Origin: an uncultured Verrucomicrobiae bacterium
GTDB lineage: Bacteria > Verrucomicrobiota > Verrucomicrobiia > Palsa-1439
Assembly: GCA_937927265.1 (NCBI GenBank)
Contig: CALBCO010000076.1
Coordinates: 1-18,418 of the forward strand
DNA length: 18,418 nt
Reading direction: 5' to 3'
Each line of letters opens with the position of its first letter. Position 1 is the stretch's first letter. The notes beneath the pieces were generated by a model, which did not search any database, was not told where the DNA came from, and saw only the letters and a program-made list of their open reading frames with translations. Position numbers and translations under genes: made by a program. This document shows, piece by piece, positions 1 to 7,120 of the stretch.

Positions 1-1066
1 CACATGTTTCTACAACGTGAGTATTTTCAAAAAGTGGAGGTAATCGTAGTTTTCTTGTCAAGTCTACTTTATTCAGTACACTGATTGCAGGCTTGCCCTT
101 GTAAAGCTCAGCAAGCGCATAATCCGACTGTGACAGGCGCCTTGAATAATCGAAAACGTGTAATACTAAGTCGCAGTTTGACAGCGCTTTGGCAATTCTG
201 GCTACGCCCATAGATTCCACTGTTCCCCGTGGTGTTCGGTATCCTGCTGTATCAATAAACCGAACAGGAACACCACAGATTTCAGTAGTCTCTTCCAATG
301 TGTCACGCGTGGTTCCTGGTACTGGACTGACAATTGCCCGGTCGCGACCGATAAGTTGGTTAAGTAGGCTTGATTTGCCCACGTTCGGGCGCCCTACGAT
401 TGCGATTCCAATTCCATGTCGGAGAACACTCCCCTCCCTAGCAGTAAGCAGAAGATTCTTAATTTCGTCGGTCGCTACAGCGAGTTCAGCCGCAACGTCG
501 AAATCTCGTAGTACATCTATGTTTTCGTCAGGAAAATCCAAGTACGCCTGGATATAAGCCAGTATCTTAAGCAGGCGCTCACGCAGAGTGGTTATTTTGG
601 CTGAAAGTTTCCCCTCCAAGGCACGCATTGCGGCCGCCTGTGCGAGACTGGTTTTTGCGGTGATGAGGTCCATGACCGATTCGGCCTGAGTGAGGTCAAT
701 TTTACCGTTTAGAAACGCGCGCTTGGTGAATTCACCCGGTTGAGCCAGACGGGCGCCCGAGACAAGACAGAGGTCTAGAACCTGCCTCACAGTAATTGTA
801 CCACCATGACAATGAAACTCGACGGTGTCTTCGCCGGTGTAACTTTGTGGTCCTCGCATGACCGTCAACAAGATTTGGTCGAGGACGGTATTTCCCTTTA
901 CAATAGAGGCTACGAAGACTGTACGATTGGGCAACGCGGATGGAACGCCTGCATGACACCTCACCATGACATCGGCCACCGCCAGTGCCCGTGGGCCGGA
1001 AAGGCGAATGATCGCAATCGCCCCGCAGCCAATCGGAGTTGCAATTGCCGCAATGGTATCCTCCAT
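1..1066 (-). CDS. mnmE: tRNA modification GTPase MnmE (partial, 3' end outside window)
   Basis: MnmE works with MnmG to install the (carboxymethyl)aminomethyl group at C5 of wobble uridine in several tRNAs, in the cytoplasm. I translated it from ATG at 1066 and the frame stays open to the window edge, giving 355 residues of a family usually about 450 long. The N-terminal TrmE folate-binding domain (residues about 1-120) starts EDTIAAIATPIGCGAIAIIR and contains the YTGEDTVEFHCHGG block. The helical domain follows, then the inserted G domain with Walker A GRPNVGKS (225-232), the PGTTRD switch, DTAG and NKVD. The C-terminal CxGK motif that completes the folate/catalytic site lies beyond position 1. 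Codon use is more AT-rich than in the respiratory genes to the right. The identification is secure. The start is supported by the conserved N-terminus; only a weak GGTGGG lies ahead of it. Confidence 0.97.
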   Translation of the reverse strand, partial: MEDTIAAIATPIGCGAIAIIRLSGPRALAVADVMVRCHAGVPSALPNRTVFVASIVKGNTVLDQILLTVMRGPQSYTGEDTVEFHCHGGTITVRQVLDLCLVSGARLAQPGEFTKRAFLNGKIDLTQAESVMDLITAKTSLAQAAAMRALEGKLSAKITTLRERLLKILAYIQAYLDFPDENIDVLRDFDVAAELAVATDEIKNLLLTAREGSVLRHGIGIAIVGRPNVGKSSLLNQLIGRDRAIVSPVPGTTRDTLEETTEICGVPVRFIDTAGYRTPRGTVESMGVARIAKALSNCDLVLHVFDYSRRLSQSDYALAELYKGKPAISVLNKVDLTRKLRLPPLFENTHVVETC

Positions 1067-1116
1067 GTCCCACCGCAAATTGCGGGCCGACACTATAACC
1101 AATGGAGGAAAAATAA

Positions 1117-1716
1117 TCAACAGCGCGAGGTGACCAAGGTTGTGACTAGAAGTGACGGTGAGTTCCGGGTGAATTCGGACCTGAGCCAGTAGCGCTCCCA
1201 TAACTGGTTGGCCCGCGCTGTGCGCCACCTCAGCATCGCTTCCGCATGCGGTTCAGTCCACCAACTGTGTCGGCCAGCTTCAGCCGCCGTTGGATCACAT
1301 GCCGATGCCCGCTCGCCACTTCCCCAGAACCCAGACAGAGTCCCCGCACTCGCCCCCGGCGTAATCCAGATGCCCCAGCCAGTTGCTCAGATCACGCCGC
1401 GCATGGCGTACACCGGCGTCTGCACGGCACCCGGCAGCTCCCCTGCGTGGCCCATGCTCGCAAGACCGCTCCCGCCTTGTTGTCCAGCAACCAGCCTTGT
1501 TGCCGCTGCCCCCCCGCCGGGGGCGTCGGCCTGATCACCGTGGCCGCCGCCGCGAGGTAGCCGCTGACTTGGTAGAAGTCCACCCGATACCGGCCTAGGA
1601 CGCCAAACTGCTCCTGAAACTGGTTCAGAATCCACGGCGCACCATCGCCCACGCGTTGCACGTACGTGGGCGACCCCAACCCCGCCACGCGCACGGTGGC
1701 CGGCCACACACCTCAA
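1117..1716 (-). pseudogene. Degraded DDE transposase remnant, ISKra4-like
   Basis: No intact frame spans this stretch, but pieces of one transposase C-terminal half can be read on the minus strand across several frames. From 1709 leftward there is a block with VQRVGDGAPWILNQF and GRYRVDFYQVSGYLAAAA, the catalytic-domain signature of these enzymes. Near 1395-1340 comes LSNWLGHLDYA. From 1318 to 1260 comes SGHRHVIQRRLKLAD, and from 1260 to 1186 EPHAEAMLRWRTARANQLWERYW. Each block sits in a different frame from the last, so at least three frameshifts have accumulated. Some lie at G-runs near 1340-1350. The N-terminal half is missing: homology begins just inside the inverted repeat at 1716. The product cannot be functional. 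The family label ISKra4-like comes from memory of these motifs and is moderately sure; that it is a transposase relic is surer. The last frame ends in a stop at 1119-1117, 50 bp from the mnmE start. Confidence 0.75.
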
Positions 1717-1750
1717 GCCTTAAAAATGACCGCCACCTCCAGTCACACCC
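1716..1750 (+). repeat. Left arm of a 35-bp inverted repeat flanking pilZ-like/pilT
   Basis: The reverse complement of this arm matches 3287-3321 at 33 of 35 positions, counted by eye. The core includes GTGGCGGTCATTTTTAAGG. The pair encloses the PilZ-like gene and pilT almost exactly and borders transposase debris on the left. It could be the ends of a mobile element or two inverted copies of a dispersed repeat. Confidence 0.8.
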
Positions 1751-1818
1751 GTGGTGAGGCGTTGCGTTGACACTGCCGGCTAGGGGTGATAGCTTTTTCT
1801 CCGAAAGGAAAGCCGCTT

Positions 1819-2151
1819 ATGGGCGCAACAAAAAGAGATTTGTCCGGGGTGTTTGCGACAGAGGTTCACTCGCGGCGAGTCACTCGGACCACCGACTTGG
1901 GCTGGATTTCTTACTTCGGCCCAAAGGGAATTACGTTTGTGACGAGCAAGTATTTTCCAGTGTGGACTGAGCTGGGCGTGGAGATGTACCTGCCTCCAAC
2001 GAAGGCCCGCCACGACCAGACGGTGGATTGCCGGGGTGTCGTGGTTCAATGCACCCAACGGCAGACCGGCAACGGATTTGAGGTTGCGCTCTGGTTCGTG
2101 GACCTGCCCCGGGGCGCGGCAGCACGATTGGCTGAACCAAAACCAATCTAG
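1819..2151 (+). CDS. PilZ-like small protein upstream of pilT
   Basis: A 110-residue soluble protein with no signal peptide or membrane segment. The middle reads ITFVTSKYFPVWTELGVEMY followed by DCRGVVVQCTQ and a hydrophobic end (GFEVALWFVDL), the six-stranded barrel pattern of PilZ-type domains. The usual c-di-GMP ligands (RxxxR and D/NxSxxG) are not clearly present. An RRVTR lies near residue 20, but the second motif is replaced by FGPKG, so it may fold like PilZ without binding the nucleotide. I chose ATG at 1819 over the GTG at 1786 because AAAGGA lies about 9 bases ahead of it. It ends 35 bp before pilT on the same strand, inside the same inverted-repeat pair, so the two are probably co-transcribed. 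A pilus- or motility-related regulator is inferred from fold and neighbour only. Confidence 0.55.
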   Translation: MGATKRDLSGVFATEVHSRRVTRTTDLGWISYFGPKGITFVTSKYFPVWTELGVEMYLPPTKARHDQTVDCRGVVVQCTQRQTGNGFEVALWFVDLPRGAAARLAEPKPI

Positions 2152-2186
2152 TCCAACCCCCACGGATTTCAATTGCGCGGTAGTTC

Positions 2187-3281
2187 ATGGAATATCTTCA
2201 TAGCCTGCTGAAATTTGCGCTCAACATGAGCGCTTCCGATATTCACATTAAACCGGATCATCATCCCACTATCCGCGTCGCGGGTGAATTGTTTCCCTTG
2301 CAGGAAGCCTGGCCGACGCTCGCCCAAGTGCGAGAAATTGTGCGCGCGATCCTGCCACGCCATCTGGAAGCCCGGCTGGACCGCGAAAAAGAAGTGGATT
2401 TTTCCTATCACATGGAGGGCTTGGGACGATACCGTGTGAACGTCTATTATCAGCGCGGCCAACTCGCCCTAGCACTGCGTCACGTAAAATCGCATATCCC
2501 TACTTTTGAGGAACTGCGGTTGCCGCCGCAACTCGCGCAAATCGCCGGGGGCGACCGGGGCATCGTCCTGGTTTCGGGGGCGACCGGTTGCGGCAAATCG
2601 AGCACGCTTGCCGCGATGATTGATCATATCAATAAAACGGAGAAATGCCACATCATTACCTTGGAGGATCCGATTGAATATCACTTTGAGGATTTGCAGT
2701 CCGTGATCGAACAACGCGAGATTGGCTTGGACACGCTGAGTTTTGATCGCGCGCTCGTGCATGTCATGCGCCAGGACCCGGATGTCATCATGATTGGCGA
2801 GATGCGCGACAGCCAATCGTTCATGGCTGCGCTTGCGGCAGCCGATACCGGACATCTCGTGCTGACAACCCTGCACACGACCACCGCTTATTCCGTTATC
2901 GGCCGCGTGCTCGATTTCTTCCCGTCACACGAACGGGATCAAATGCGACGGCAAATCGCTGCCAATTTACTGGCGGTTGTGTGCCAACGACTCGTGCCGG
3001 CGATTGGCGGGGGTCGCGTCCCCGCCGTAGAGATCATGATCAATACTCCCACCGTGCGGAAACTGATCATAGAAAATCGCCTCGATGCGTTATTTGCCGC
3101 TGTTGAAACCGGCACCGAGGACGGCATGCAGACTTTTAACCAGTCGCTCTACAAACTGGTGCAAGCAAAACTCATCACCGAAGAACATGCCTTGGCCAAT
3201 GCGACCAATCCTGAAGCGTTGAAAATGAATTTCCGGGGAATCTTTCTTGATGAATCGCGGCGGATCCTTGCTTCCTCCTGA
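2187..3281 (+). CDS. pilT: Type IV pilus retraction ATPase PilT
   Basis: PilT is the cytoplasmic hexameric ATPase that depolymerises type IV pili, powering twitching motility and DNA uptake. The protein has 364 residues, normal for the family. The N-terminal PAS-like domain carries SASDIHIKPDHHPTIRVAGE. Walker A is GATGCGKSS (131-139), the Asp box is around ITLEDPIEYHF (158-168) and Walker B is DPDVIMIGEMRD (197-208). The His box is TGHLVLTTLHTTTA (221-234). The usual GEMRDLET is here GEMRDSQS, a modest departure. No pilus assembly genes (pilB, pilC, pilA) lie in the window. Together with its partner it sits between inverted repeats and transposase relics, so it may be a moved or extra copy. 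PilU is the main alternative; the GEMRD and His-box forms favour PilT. Confidence 0.95.
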   Translation: MEYLHSLLKFALNMSASDIHIKPDHHPTIRVAGELFPLQEAWPTLAQVREIVRAILPRHLEARLDREKEVDFSYHMEGLGRYRVNVYYQRGQLALALRHVKSHIPTFEELRLPPQLAQIAGGDRGIVLVSGATGCGKSSTLAAMIDHINKTEKCHIITLEDPIEYHFEDLQSVIEQREIGLDTLSFDRALVHVMRQDPDVIMIGEMRDSQSFMAALAAADTGHLVLTTLHTTTAYSVIGRVLDFFPSHERDQMRRQIAANLLAVVCQRLVPAIGGGRVPAVEIMINTPTVRKLIIENRLDALFAAVETGTEDGMQTFNQSLYKLVQAKLITEEHALANATNPEALKMNFRGIFLDESRRILASS

Positions 3282-3286
3282 TTACT

Positions 3287-3321
3287 GGGGGTGACTGGAA
3301 GTGGCGGTCATTTTTAAGGCT
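3287..3321 (+). repeat. Right arm of the 35-bp inverted repeat flanking pilT
   Basis: Begins 6 bp after the pilT stop codon. It matches the reverse complement of 1716-1750 at 33 of 35 positions; the differences are one base near the outer end of the GGGGG run and one G/A change. See the left arm for interpretation. Confidence 0.8.
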
Positions 3322-3379
3322 GGGGGCTGGGGTGGGTGAGATTTTGGGTTGGTTCCCGGCCATCATAGGGGATAGTGAT

Positions 3380-3395
3380 CTGGTTCATGAACCAG
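3380..3395. repeat. Perfect 16-bp palindrome ahead of a transposase remnant
   Basis: CTGGTTCATGAACCAG is identical to its reverse complement. It lies 45 bp before the start of the transposase fragment at 3440, so it may belong to the end or promoter region of that insertion sequence. No other role is visible. Confidence 0.5.
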
Positions 3396-3439
3396 TTGTG
3401 TGAGGTTGAATTGGCTGTAACTGGTTTATCGTTGGCGGC

Positions 3440-3711
3440 ATGAAACGAATTTCTCGTCTGATTCGGCGTCACTTGGAAGGTGATGCGAAACCCGCTCTTT
3501 CACTCCCCACTCTCGCCGACACCTTCCACCTCGAACGCACCGATGAGACCCTCACCGCCTACGGCGGGTTGGCCGCCTACAGTGCCTTCGTGAAGAAACT
3601 CGGCTGGATCGCCGATCTGGCCGCGCGCGCTTTCCCATCGAACGCACCAGCCCCAACGCCTTGCCGTTGCAGCTTCGAGTTGAATTGTTTGTGCGAAGGC
3701 CGACGGATTAA
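3440..3711 (+). pseudogene. N-terminal fragment of a transposase (IS1380-like), frameshifted and truncated
   Basis: The first 60 or so residues read cleanly and include LERTDETLTAYGGLAAYSAF and VKKLGWIADLAAR, which resemble the N-terminus of IS1380-type transposases. At the GCGCGCGC tract (3623-3630) the frame slips by two bases. The continuation FPIERTSPNALP is in another frame, and the original frame resumes as FELNCLCEGRRIK. Homology stops at about 3711, where the truncated moaA begins on the opposite strand. Most of the roughly 400-residue transposase and its catalytic residues are gone. The family name is from memory of motifs and is tentative; loss of function is clear from the sequence. 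Confidence 0.55.
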
Positions 3712-4331
3712 ATGCCGGGCGTGGCGGCGGTGGCGCGGATGAGTTCGACGAGGTTGCGGCGCAACGTCGGTTCACCACCGGTGAAACGGATTTTCTCGAA
3801 GCCGAGTTCGGAGAAGAGGCCGATCAGCGTGAGAAGTTCGTCGTCTTGGAGCAGGGCGTTGCCGGGACGGAAGGCCATTTGTTCCGGCATGCAATAAACG
3901 CACCGGAGGTTGCAGGCGTCGGTCAGCGAGACGCGGAGGTAATTGATCGTGCGGCCGTGTTGGTCAGTGGCCAAGGTCAACCACCGTACTTTGCCGGCTT
4001 CTCGCGAACAAGTGCCGGTTCTGCCAACGGACGCACGTGGGATAAGTCGCGGGATGCGACGGGACGCACTTGCGAGGCGGCCATCGGGCGCTGGCAGTGG
4101 GCCTTCCACTTCGTAACGTGGATCGAAGCCCGTCTCGCGTATCCGCGTCACTTCCTGTGTCAGACCGTGCTCCCGGAACGCTTGGGCGAGCCGCTCCCAT
4201 TCCTCGACGCGAAACCCAAACTCCGCAAAGAACCGGGCTTTGCTTGCGCCATACCGGTGAGCGGGGTTTAGCAAATAGTCAGCGATCTTTTCCCGCCCCA
4301 CAATCAACGCCCGGACGTTTGGCAACTTCAT
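3708..4331 (-). CDS. DUF6883-like domain reading through into a truncated MoaA segment
   Basis: An open frame of 207 residues starting at ATG 4331, which overlaps the MOSC gene's stop in an ATGA, so translation is probably coupled. Residues 1 to about 85 (MKLPNVRALIVGREKIADYL, HRYGASKARFFAEFGF, GPLPAPDGR) resemble the small DUF6883 family, whose function I do not know. Normally these proteins end about 20 residues after the DGR motif. Here the C-terminal strand is not recognisable in this frame, though a shifted frame reads VRPVASRDLSHVRPL, which suggests a frameshift. Without a stop, the frame then runs through a linker into the MoaA N-terminus (about residue 119 on) and ends at a stop in the neighbouring transposase debris. 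A stable fusion product is doubtful. Confidence 0.55.
   Translation of the reverse strand: MKLPNVRALIVGREKIADYLLNPAHRYGASKARFFAEFGFRVEEWERLAQAFREHGLTQEVTRIRETGFDPRYEVEGPLPAPDGRLASASRRIPRLIPRASVGRTGTCSREAGKVRWLTLATDQHGRTINYLRVSLTDACNLRCVYCMPEQMAFRPGNALLQDDELLTLIGLFSELGFEKIRFTGGEPTLRRNLVELIRATAATPGI
3711..3980 (-). pseudogene. moaA: 5' fragment of moaA (GTP 3',8-cyclase), truncated by rearrangement
   Basis: MoaA is the radical SAM enzyme that starts molybdenum cofactor synthesis from GTP. Only about 85-90 of its usual 320-340 residues remain: HGRTINYLRVSLTDACNLRC followed by VYC, which holds the CxxxCxxC cluster site, then the SAM-binding GGEP and the helix ending ATAATPGI. The remaining barrel strands, the second iron-sulfur cluster and the C-terminal GG tail are missing. 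At about 3711 the sequence switches to the transposase fragment on the other strand, so a deletion or rearrangement joined two broken genes. It cannot work as MoaA, and an intact copy would be needed elsewhere to supply cofactor to the molybdoenzyme downstream. A TTG at 3980 is a possible start, but the frame is open further upstream into the DUF6883-like part. Confidence 0.88.
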
Positions 4332-4795
4332 TCCACAGTCCGTCGAAGCGTGCCGGTGGTGAGGATTTTGGCGCGGAGGCCGCCTTTGCCTTTCATGGAT
4401 TCCTCGGCGCCGGGGGCGACGGCTTGGTCCATCCAATAGCAAGGCCGGCATTCTTCCGTGCCGAGGAACCGGATGCCTTGCAACTCGAATTCTTTTCCAA
4501 CAAGGGCGTTGAGGTCGAGTCCCTCGGTGATGACGTTGCGGCGATAGACGGAGGGCGGGGTATTGGGTTTGCCGAATTTCTCGCAGAGTTGCCGGTGGAC
4601 TTCGAGGGCGAAGAAGGTGATCTGGCCTTTGGAATCTGGTTTCTCGCCAAAATACCGGTCGCCGACCAAACCCTTGCCGGCAACGCATTCGACGGTGTCC
4701 ACTTCGAGGACGGGATTTGTGCCGGGCGGTTGTCCGTGGTGGCCCCGGTAGTTGTGAGCGGGGGAAATGTAGATGTGGCGAATGGCTGGCATCAT
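4328..4795 (-). CDS. MOSC domain protein
   Basis: 155 residues covering a single MOSC domain, the fold found at the C-terminus of molybdenum cofactor sulfurase and in YiiM-type proteins, thought to handle cofactor or sulfur carried on a conserved cysteine. Visible features are KGLVGDRYFG near residue 40, then TEECRPCYWMDQA with the conserved cysteine region and the closing MKGKGGLRAKILTTGTL block. No signal peptide is present, so it should be cytoplasmic. Its start codon overlaps the stop of the CMD-family gene (ATGA), and its stop overlaps the next start in the same way, so the three form one translationally coupled unit. With a moaA segment next in line this reads as the remains of a small molybdopterin operon, fitting the molybdoenzyme encoded divergently. 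Confidence 0.9.
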   Translation of the reverse strand: MMPAIRHIYISPAHNYRGHHGQPPGTNPVLEVDTVECVAGKGLVGDRYFGEKPDSKGQITFFALEVHRQLCEKFGKPNTPPSVYRRNVITEGLDLNALVGKEFELQGIRFLGTEECRPCYWMDQAVAPGAEESMKGKGGLRAKILTTGTLRRTVE

Positions 4796-5115
4796 TTCTC
4801 CAACACGTCGTTGACCCAGGTCATGGCGCGCATCATTGAGGGGAAACCGATGGTGGTGGTCGCCAGCAATGCGGCGTGGCGGATTTCTTCGGGGGTGGCC
4901 CCGGCATCCAATGCACGGCGCACATGCGAACGCGTGGCGCTTTCCAAACCGGCGCCGAGGGCGATGCCGATCTTGATCAACTCGCGCGTCTTCGGGTCGA
5001 GCGGGCCGTGCCAGTGACAGGCTTCGCCGAGCCGTTCGTAGGCTTCGACGACAGCCGGGAACTCTTTCTTGAATTGCTGATACGCCTTGGGCGGCGCGGA
5101 CGCTTTGCGTTTCAT
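4792..5115 (-). CDS. Carboxymuconolactone decarboxylase (CMD/AhpD-like) family protein
   Basis: 107 residues, a compact all-helical protein of the CMD superfamily. The diagnostic stretch is DPKTRELIKIGIALGAGLES, then SHVRRALDAGATPEEIRHAA and the C-terminal TTIGFPSMMRAMTWVNDVL. Active AhpD-type members use a CxxC pair ahead of the HV; here the position reads SATRSHV with no cysteine, so thiol peroxidase chemistry is unlikely. The exact role is unknown. It is the first gene of the minus-strand unit with MOSC and DUF6883/moaA and shares a 90-110 bp divergent intergenic region with the respiratory locus, so both sides could respond to the same regulator. Confidence 0.85.
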   Translation of the reverse strand: MKRKASAPPKAYQQFKKEFPAVVEAYERLGEACHWHGPLDPKTRELIKIGIALGAGLESATRSHVRRALDAGATPEEIRHAALLATTTIGFPSMMRAMTWVNDVLEK

Positions 5116-5162
5116 AACCGTATTCTACCGCGAGTCCTTACCAGAACCAACTGCCGGATTTG

Positions 5163-5176
5163 TTGACCTAAGTCAA
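5163..5176. promoter_or_regulatory. CRP/FNR-family box (FNR/DNR/NnrR type)
   Basis: TTGACCTAAGTCAA is a perfect 5-4-5 inverted repeat (TTGAC-N4-GTCAA), matching the TTGAY-N4-RTCAA form recognised by FNR and NO-responsive DNR/NnrR regulators. It lies in the divergent region between the CMD gene and the respiratory locus. Its centre (5169.5) is about 40 bp ahead of a plausible rightward transcription start near 5209-5211, the classic class II activator distance. This would make the locus respond to low oxygen or nitrogen oxides. The motif is seen; the regulator and function are inferred. Confidence 0.6.
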
Positions 5177-5193
5177 CTCCCCACGGCCGACCC

Positions 5194-5202
5194 TGCTCTA
5201 CA
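5194..5202 (+). promoter_or_regulatory. Possible extended -10 element for the respiratory locus
   Basis: TGCTCTACA has a TGn extension and a weak hexamer (TCTACA). It is placed so that a start near 5209-5211 would be about 40 bp from the centre of the CRP/FNR box. A weak -10 is typical of activator-dependent promoters. Such a start would exclude translation from the GTG at 5205 and favours ATG 5223. Confidence 0.3.
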
Positions 5203-5222
5203 AGGTGAAGTGCGGGACGCTA

Positions 5223-7106
5223 ATGACCACACTTGAGCCACAATTCCGCGTGGAACTGCCGGGTGAGGGCTACCATCGCGGGCTGATTTCGTGTCAAGTG
5301 GCGTGTCCGGTCCACACCGATGCGCGCGGGTATGTGCGGGCGATTGCAGCCGGGAACTTTGAAGAAGCCTACCTCATTGCCCGTGGCCCGAATCCGTTTG
5401 CTTCCATCTGCGGACGGGTCTGCGGCGCGCCGTGCGAGGCCGCCTGCCGCCGCGGCAAAGTCCCGCGCGTGGATGATGACGGACATTTTGTTGCGCCCGA
5501 CCGGCCGATTTCGATCCGTGCCTTGAAACGGTTTGTCTGCGAACAGTTCGGCCCGGAAGTGCGGCCGCCCGCCGACGTGCTCGATTCCGTCCGCCACTAC
5601 CTCCCGGCGGTGTGCGCCGATGCGGAGGAGATGGCCGGGCTGTTGAAGGCGGGCGTGGCCGGACAGTTCAAGCCGGTAGCGGGGCAACGCATCGCGATCA
5701 TCGGCGCCGGGCCGGCGGGGCTTTCGGCGGCGCATGATTTGGCGTTGATGGGGTTCAAGCCGGTGGTGTTCGAGACCGAACCGATCGCGGCGGGGATGCT
5801 CGCGGTCGGCGTGCCGGCGTACCGGTTGCCGCGCGAATTGATTCAACGCGAAGTCGCCGTCATTCAGGCGCTCGGCGTCGAAGTACGCTGCGGCGTAACA
5901 GTCGGCAAAGACATTTCCTTCGACCAACTCCGGCAAGACTTCGCCGCCGTCATCATCGCCGTCGGCGCAAAATCCTCGCGCGCTTTGGGCTTGCCGGGCG
6001 AACGCGGGCCGCGTGTGTATGGCGGCGTGGATTTGCTCCGCGCCGTCGCGCTGGGCGAGAAAATGGACATTGGCCGGGAAGTCGTCGTCATCGGCGGCGG
6101 CAACGTCGCCTACGACGTCGCCCGAACGGTGTTGCGGCAAATCGCGCTCGACACCGCCCGCACCGCGGCGCGGTTGCCGGGCACGGGCACGGTGCATCTG
6201 GTGTCGCTCGAAACGCTCGAAGAGATGCCGGCTGACACGGTGGAAATCCTCGAAGGCGACGAAGAAGGCATTCACCGGCTCAACGGTTGGGGGCCAGTTG
6301 AGATTGTGCGCGATACGGCCGGTCAGGTGACGGGCGTGACGTTTCGCCGCTGCCTCCGCGTGTTCGACGAACAGCGGAAGTTCAGCCCGGTGTACGATGA
6401 TCACGCGAGGCAGACTGTGCCGTGCGACACCGTGCTGCTCTCGGTCGGCCAAGCGCCGAACTTGTCGTTCATCAGCCCCGACATCGAACAGATGCGGCCC
6501 GGCTGGCCGAAGGTGGACAAAGAGACCTTGATGACGACGGCACCCGGTGTGTTCGTGGCCGGTGACCTCGCGCATGGGACGCGGCTGCTCATTGACGCCG
6601 TCGCCTCCGGCAAGGCGGCGGCCCGGTCGGTTTACCGGTACCTTACCGGCCGCACGATTACGCTCGAACAAACCACGGCGCATGTGGAGTTGCCGATGTA
6701 TCAGCGCGAACGCGGGTACGAATCCATCCGCCGCGTGCCGGTGCCGGTCAGCGAACCGCACGAGCGTCTAGAACGGCCGGACAAGCCGGTCGAGCTGGGT
6801 TACACCCGCGACCAGGCCATGCGCGAGGCGTCGCGGTGCCTGGATTGCGGGGTGACGCCGGTGTTCGATGGCGCGCGCTGCGTGCTCTGCGGCGGCTGCG
6901 CCGATGTCTGTCCGACGCAATGCCTCAAGCTCGTCCCGCTCTCAGACCTCGGCATCGAGGTGGCCGGTATGAATGCGGAGAATGATTCGGCGATTCTGAA
7001 AGACGAAGACCGCTGCATCCGTTGCGCGCTCTGCGCGTGGCGTTGTCCCGTCGAGGCCATCACGATGGAGCGCGTCTGTTTCAGCACGAATTGGAGGACG
7101 GTATGA
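5223..7106 (+). CDS. FAD/NAD(P) oxidoreductase (GltD-like) with C-terminal 2[4Fe-4S] ferredoxin domain
   Basis: 627 residues. The N-terminal cysteine-rich domain of the GltD/dihydropyrimidine dehydrogenase type (CQVACPVH at 24, then CGRVCGAPCEAAC at 63-75) should bind two iron-sulfur clusters. The flavoprotein core has an FAD fold GAGPAG (161-166), an NAD(P) fold GGGNVA (291-296) and the closing PGVFVAGDLAHG. The C-terminal ferredoxin has C553-x2-C-x2-C-x3-C and C598-x2-C-x2-C-x3-CP. No signal sequence is present, so it acts in the cytoplasm, moving electrons between NAD(P)H or ferredoxin and a partner. As first gene of a Rieske/cytochrome b locus it probably docks on the cytoplasmic face of the bc-type complex; related pairings are known from anammox bacteria. 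Glutamate synthase is unlikely, since no gltB is present. A GTG at 5205 would add six residues; I prefer ATG 5223, behind GGGA. Confidence 0.9.
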   Translation: MTTLEPQFRVELPGEGYHRGLISCQVACPVHTDARGYVRAIAAGNFEEAYLIARGPNPFASICGRVCGAPCEAACRRGKVPRVDDDGHFVAPDRPISIRALKRFVCEQFGPEVRPPADVLDSVRHYLPAVCADAEEMAGLLKAGVAGQFKPVAGQRIAIIGAGPAGLSAAHDLALMGFKPVVFETEPIAAGMLAVGVPAYRLPRELIQREVAVIQALGVEVRCGVTVGKDISFDQLRQDFAAVIIAVGAKSSRALGLPGERGPRVYGGVDLLRAVALGEKMDIGREVVVIGGGNVAYDVARTVLRQIALDTARTAARLPGTGTVHLVSLETLEEMPADTVEILEGDEEGIHRLNGWGPVEIVRDTAGQVTGVTFRRCLRVFDEQRKFSPVYDDHARQTVPCDTVLLSVGQAPNLSFISPDIEQMRPGWPKVDKETLMTTAPGVFVAGDLAHGTRLLIDAVASGKAAARSVYRYLTGRTITLEQTTAHVELPMYQRERGYESIRRVPVPVSEPHERLERPDKPVELGYTRDQAMREASRCLDCGVTPVFDGARCVLCGGCADVCPTQCLKLVPLSDLGIEVAGMNAENDSAILKDEDRCIRCALCAWRCPVEAITMERVCFSTNWRTV

Positions 7107-7120
7107 ACGAAGTACAGCAA

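Noticed and set aside
1208..1560. Plus-strand frames of about 100 residues
   Set aside because: Pro/Arg/Ala-rich composition and antisense to the transposase relic; no domain.
5122..5127. TAGAAT on the minus strand as -10 box for the CMD gene
   Set aside because: It would put the start at or inside the ATG, and no -35 sits at proper spacing; left uncalled.
5220..6761. Long minus-strand frame opposite the FAD oxidoreductase; similar ones at 8387-10156, 12857-14527 and 14633-16006
   Set aside because: Shadow frames of GC-rich coding sequence: rich in Arg/His, no recognisable domain, fully covered by well-supported genes.
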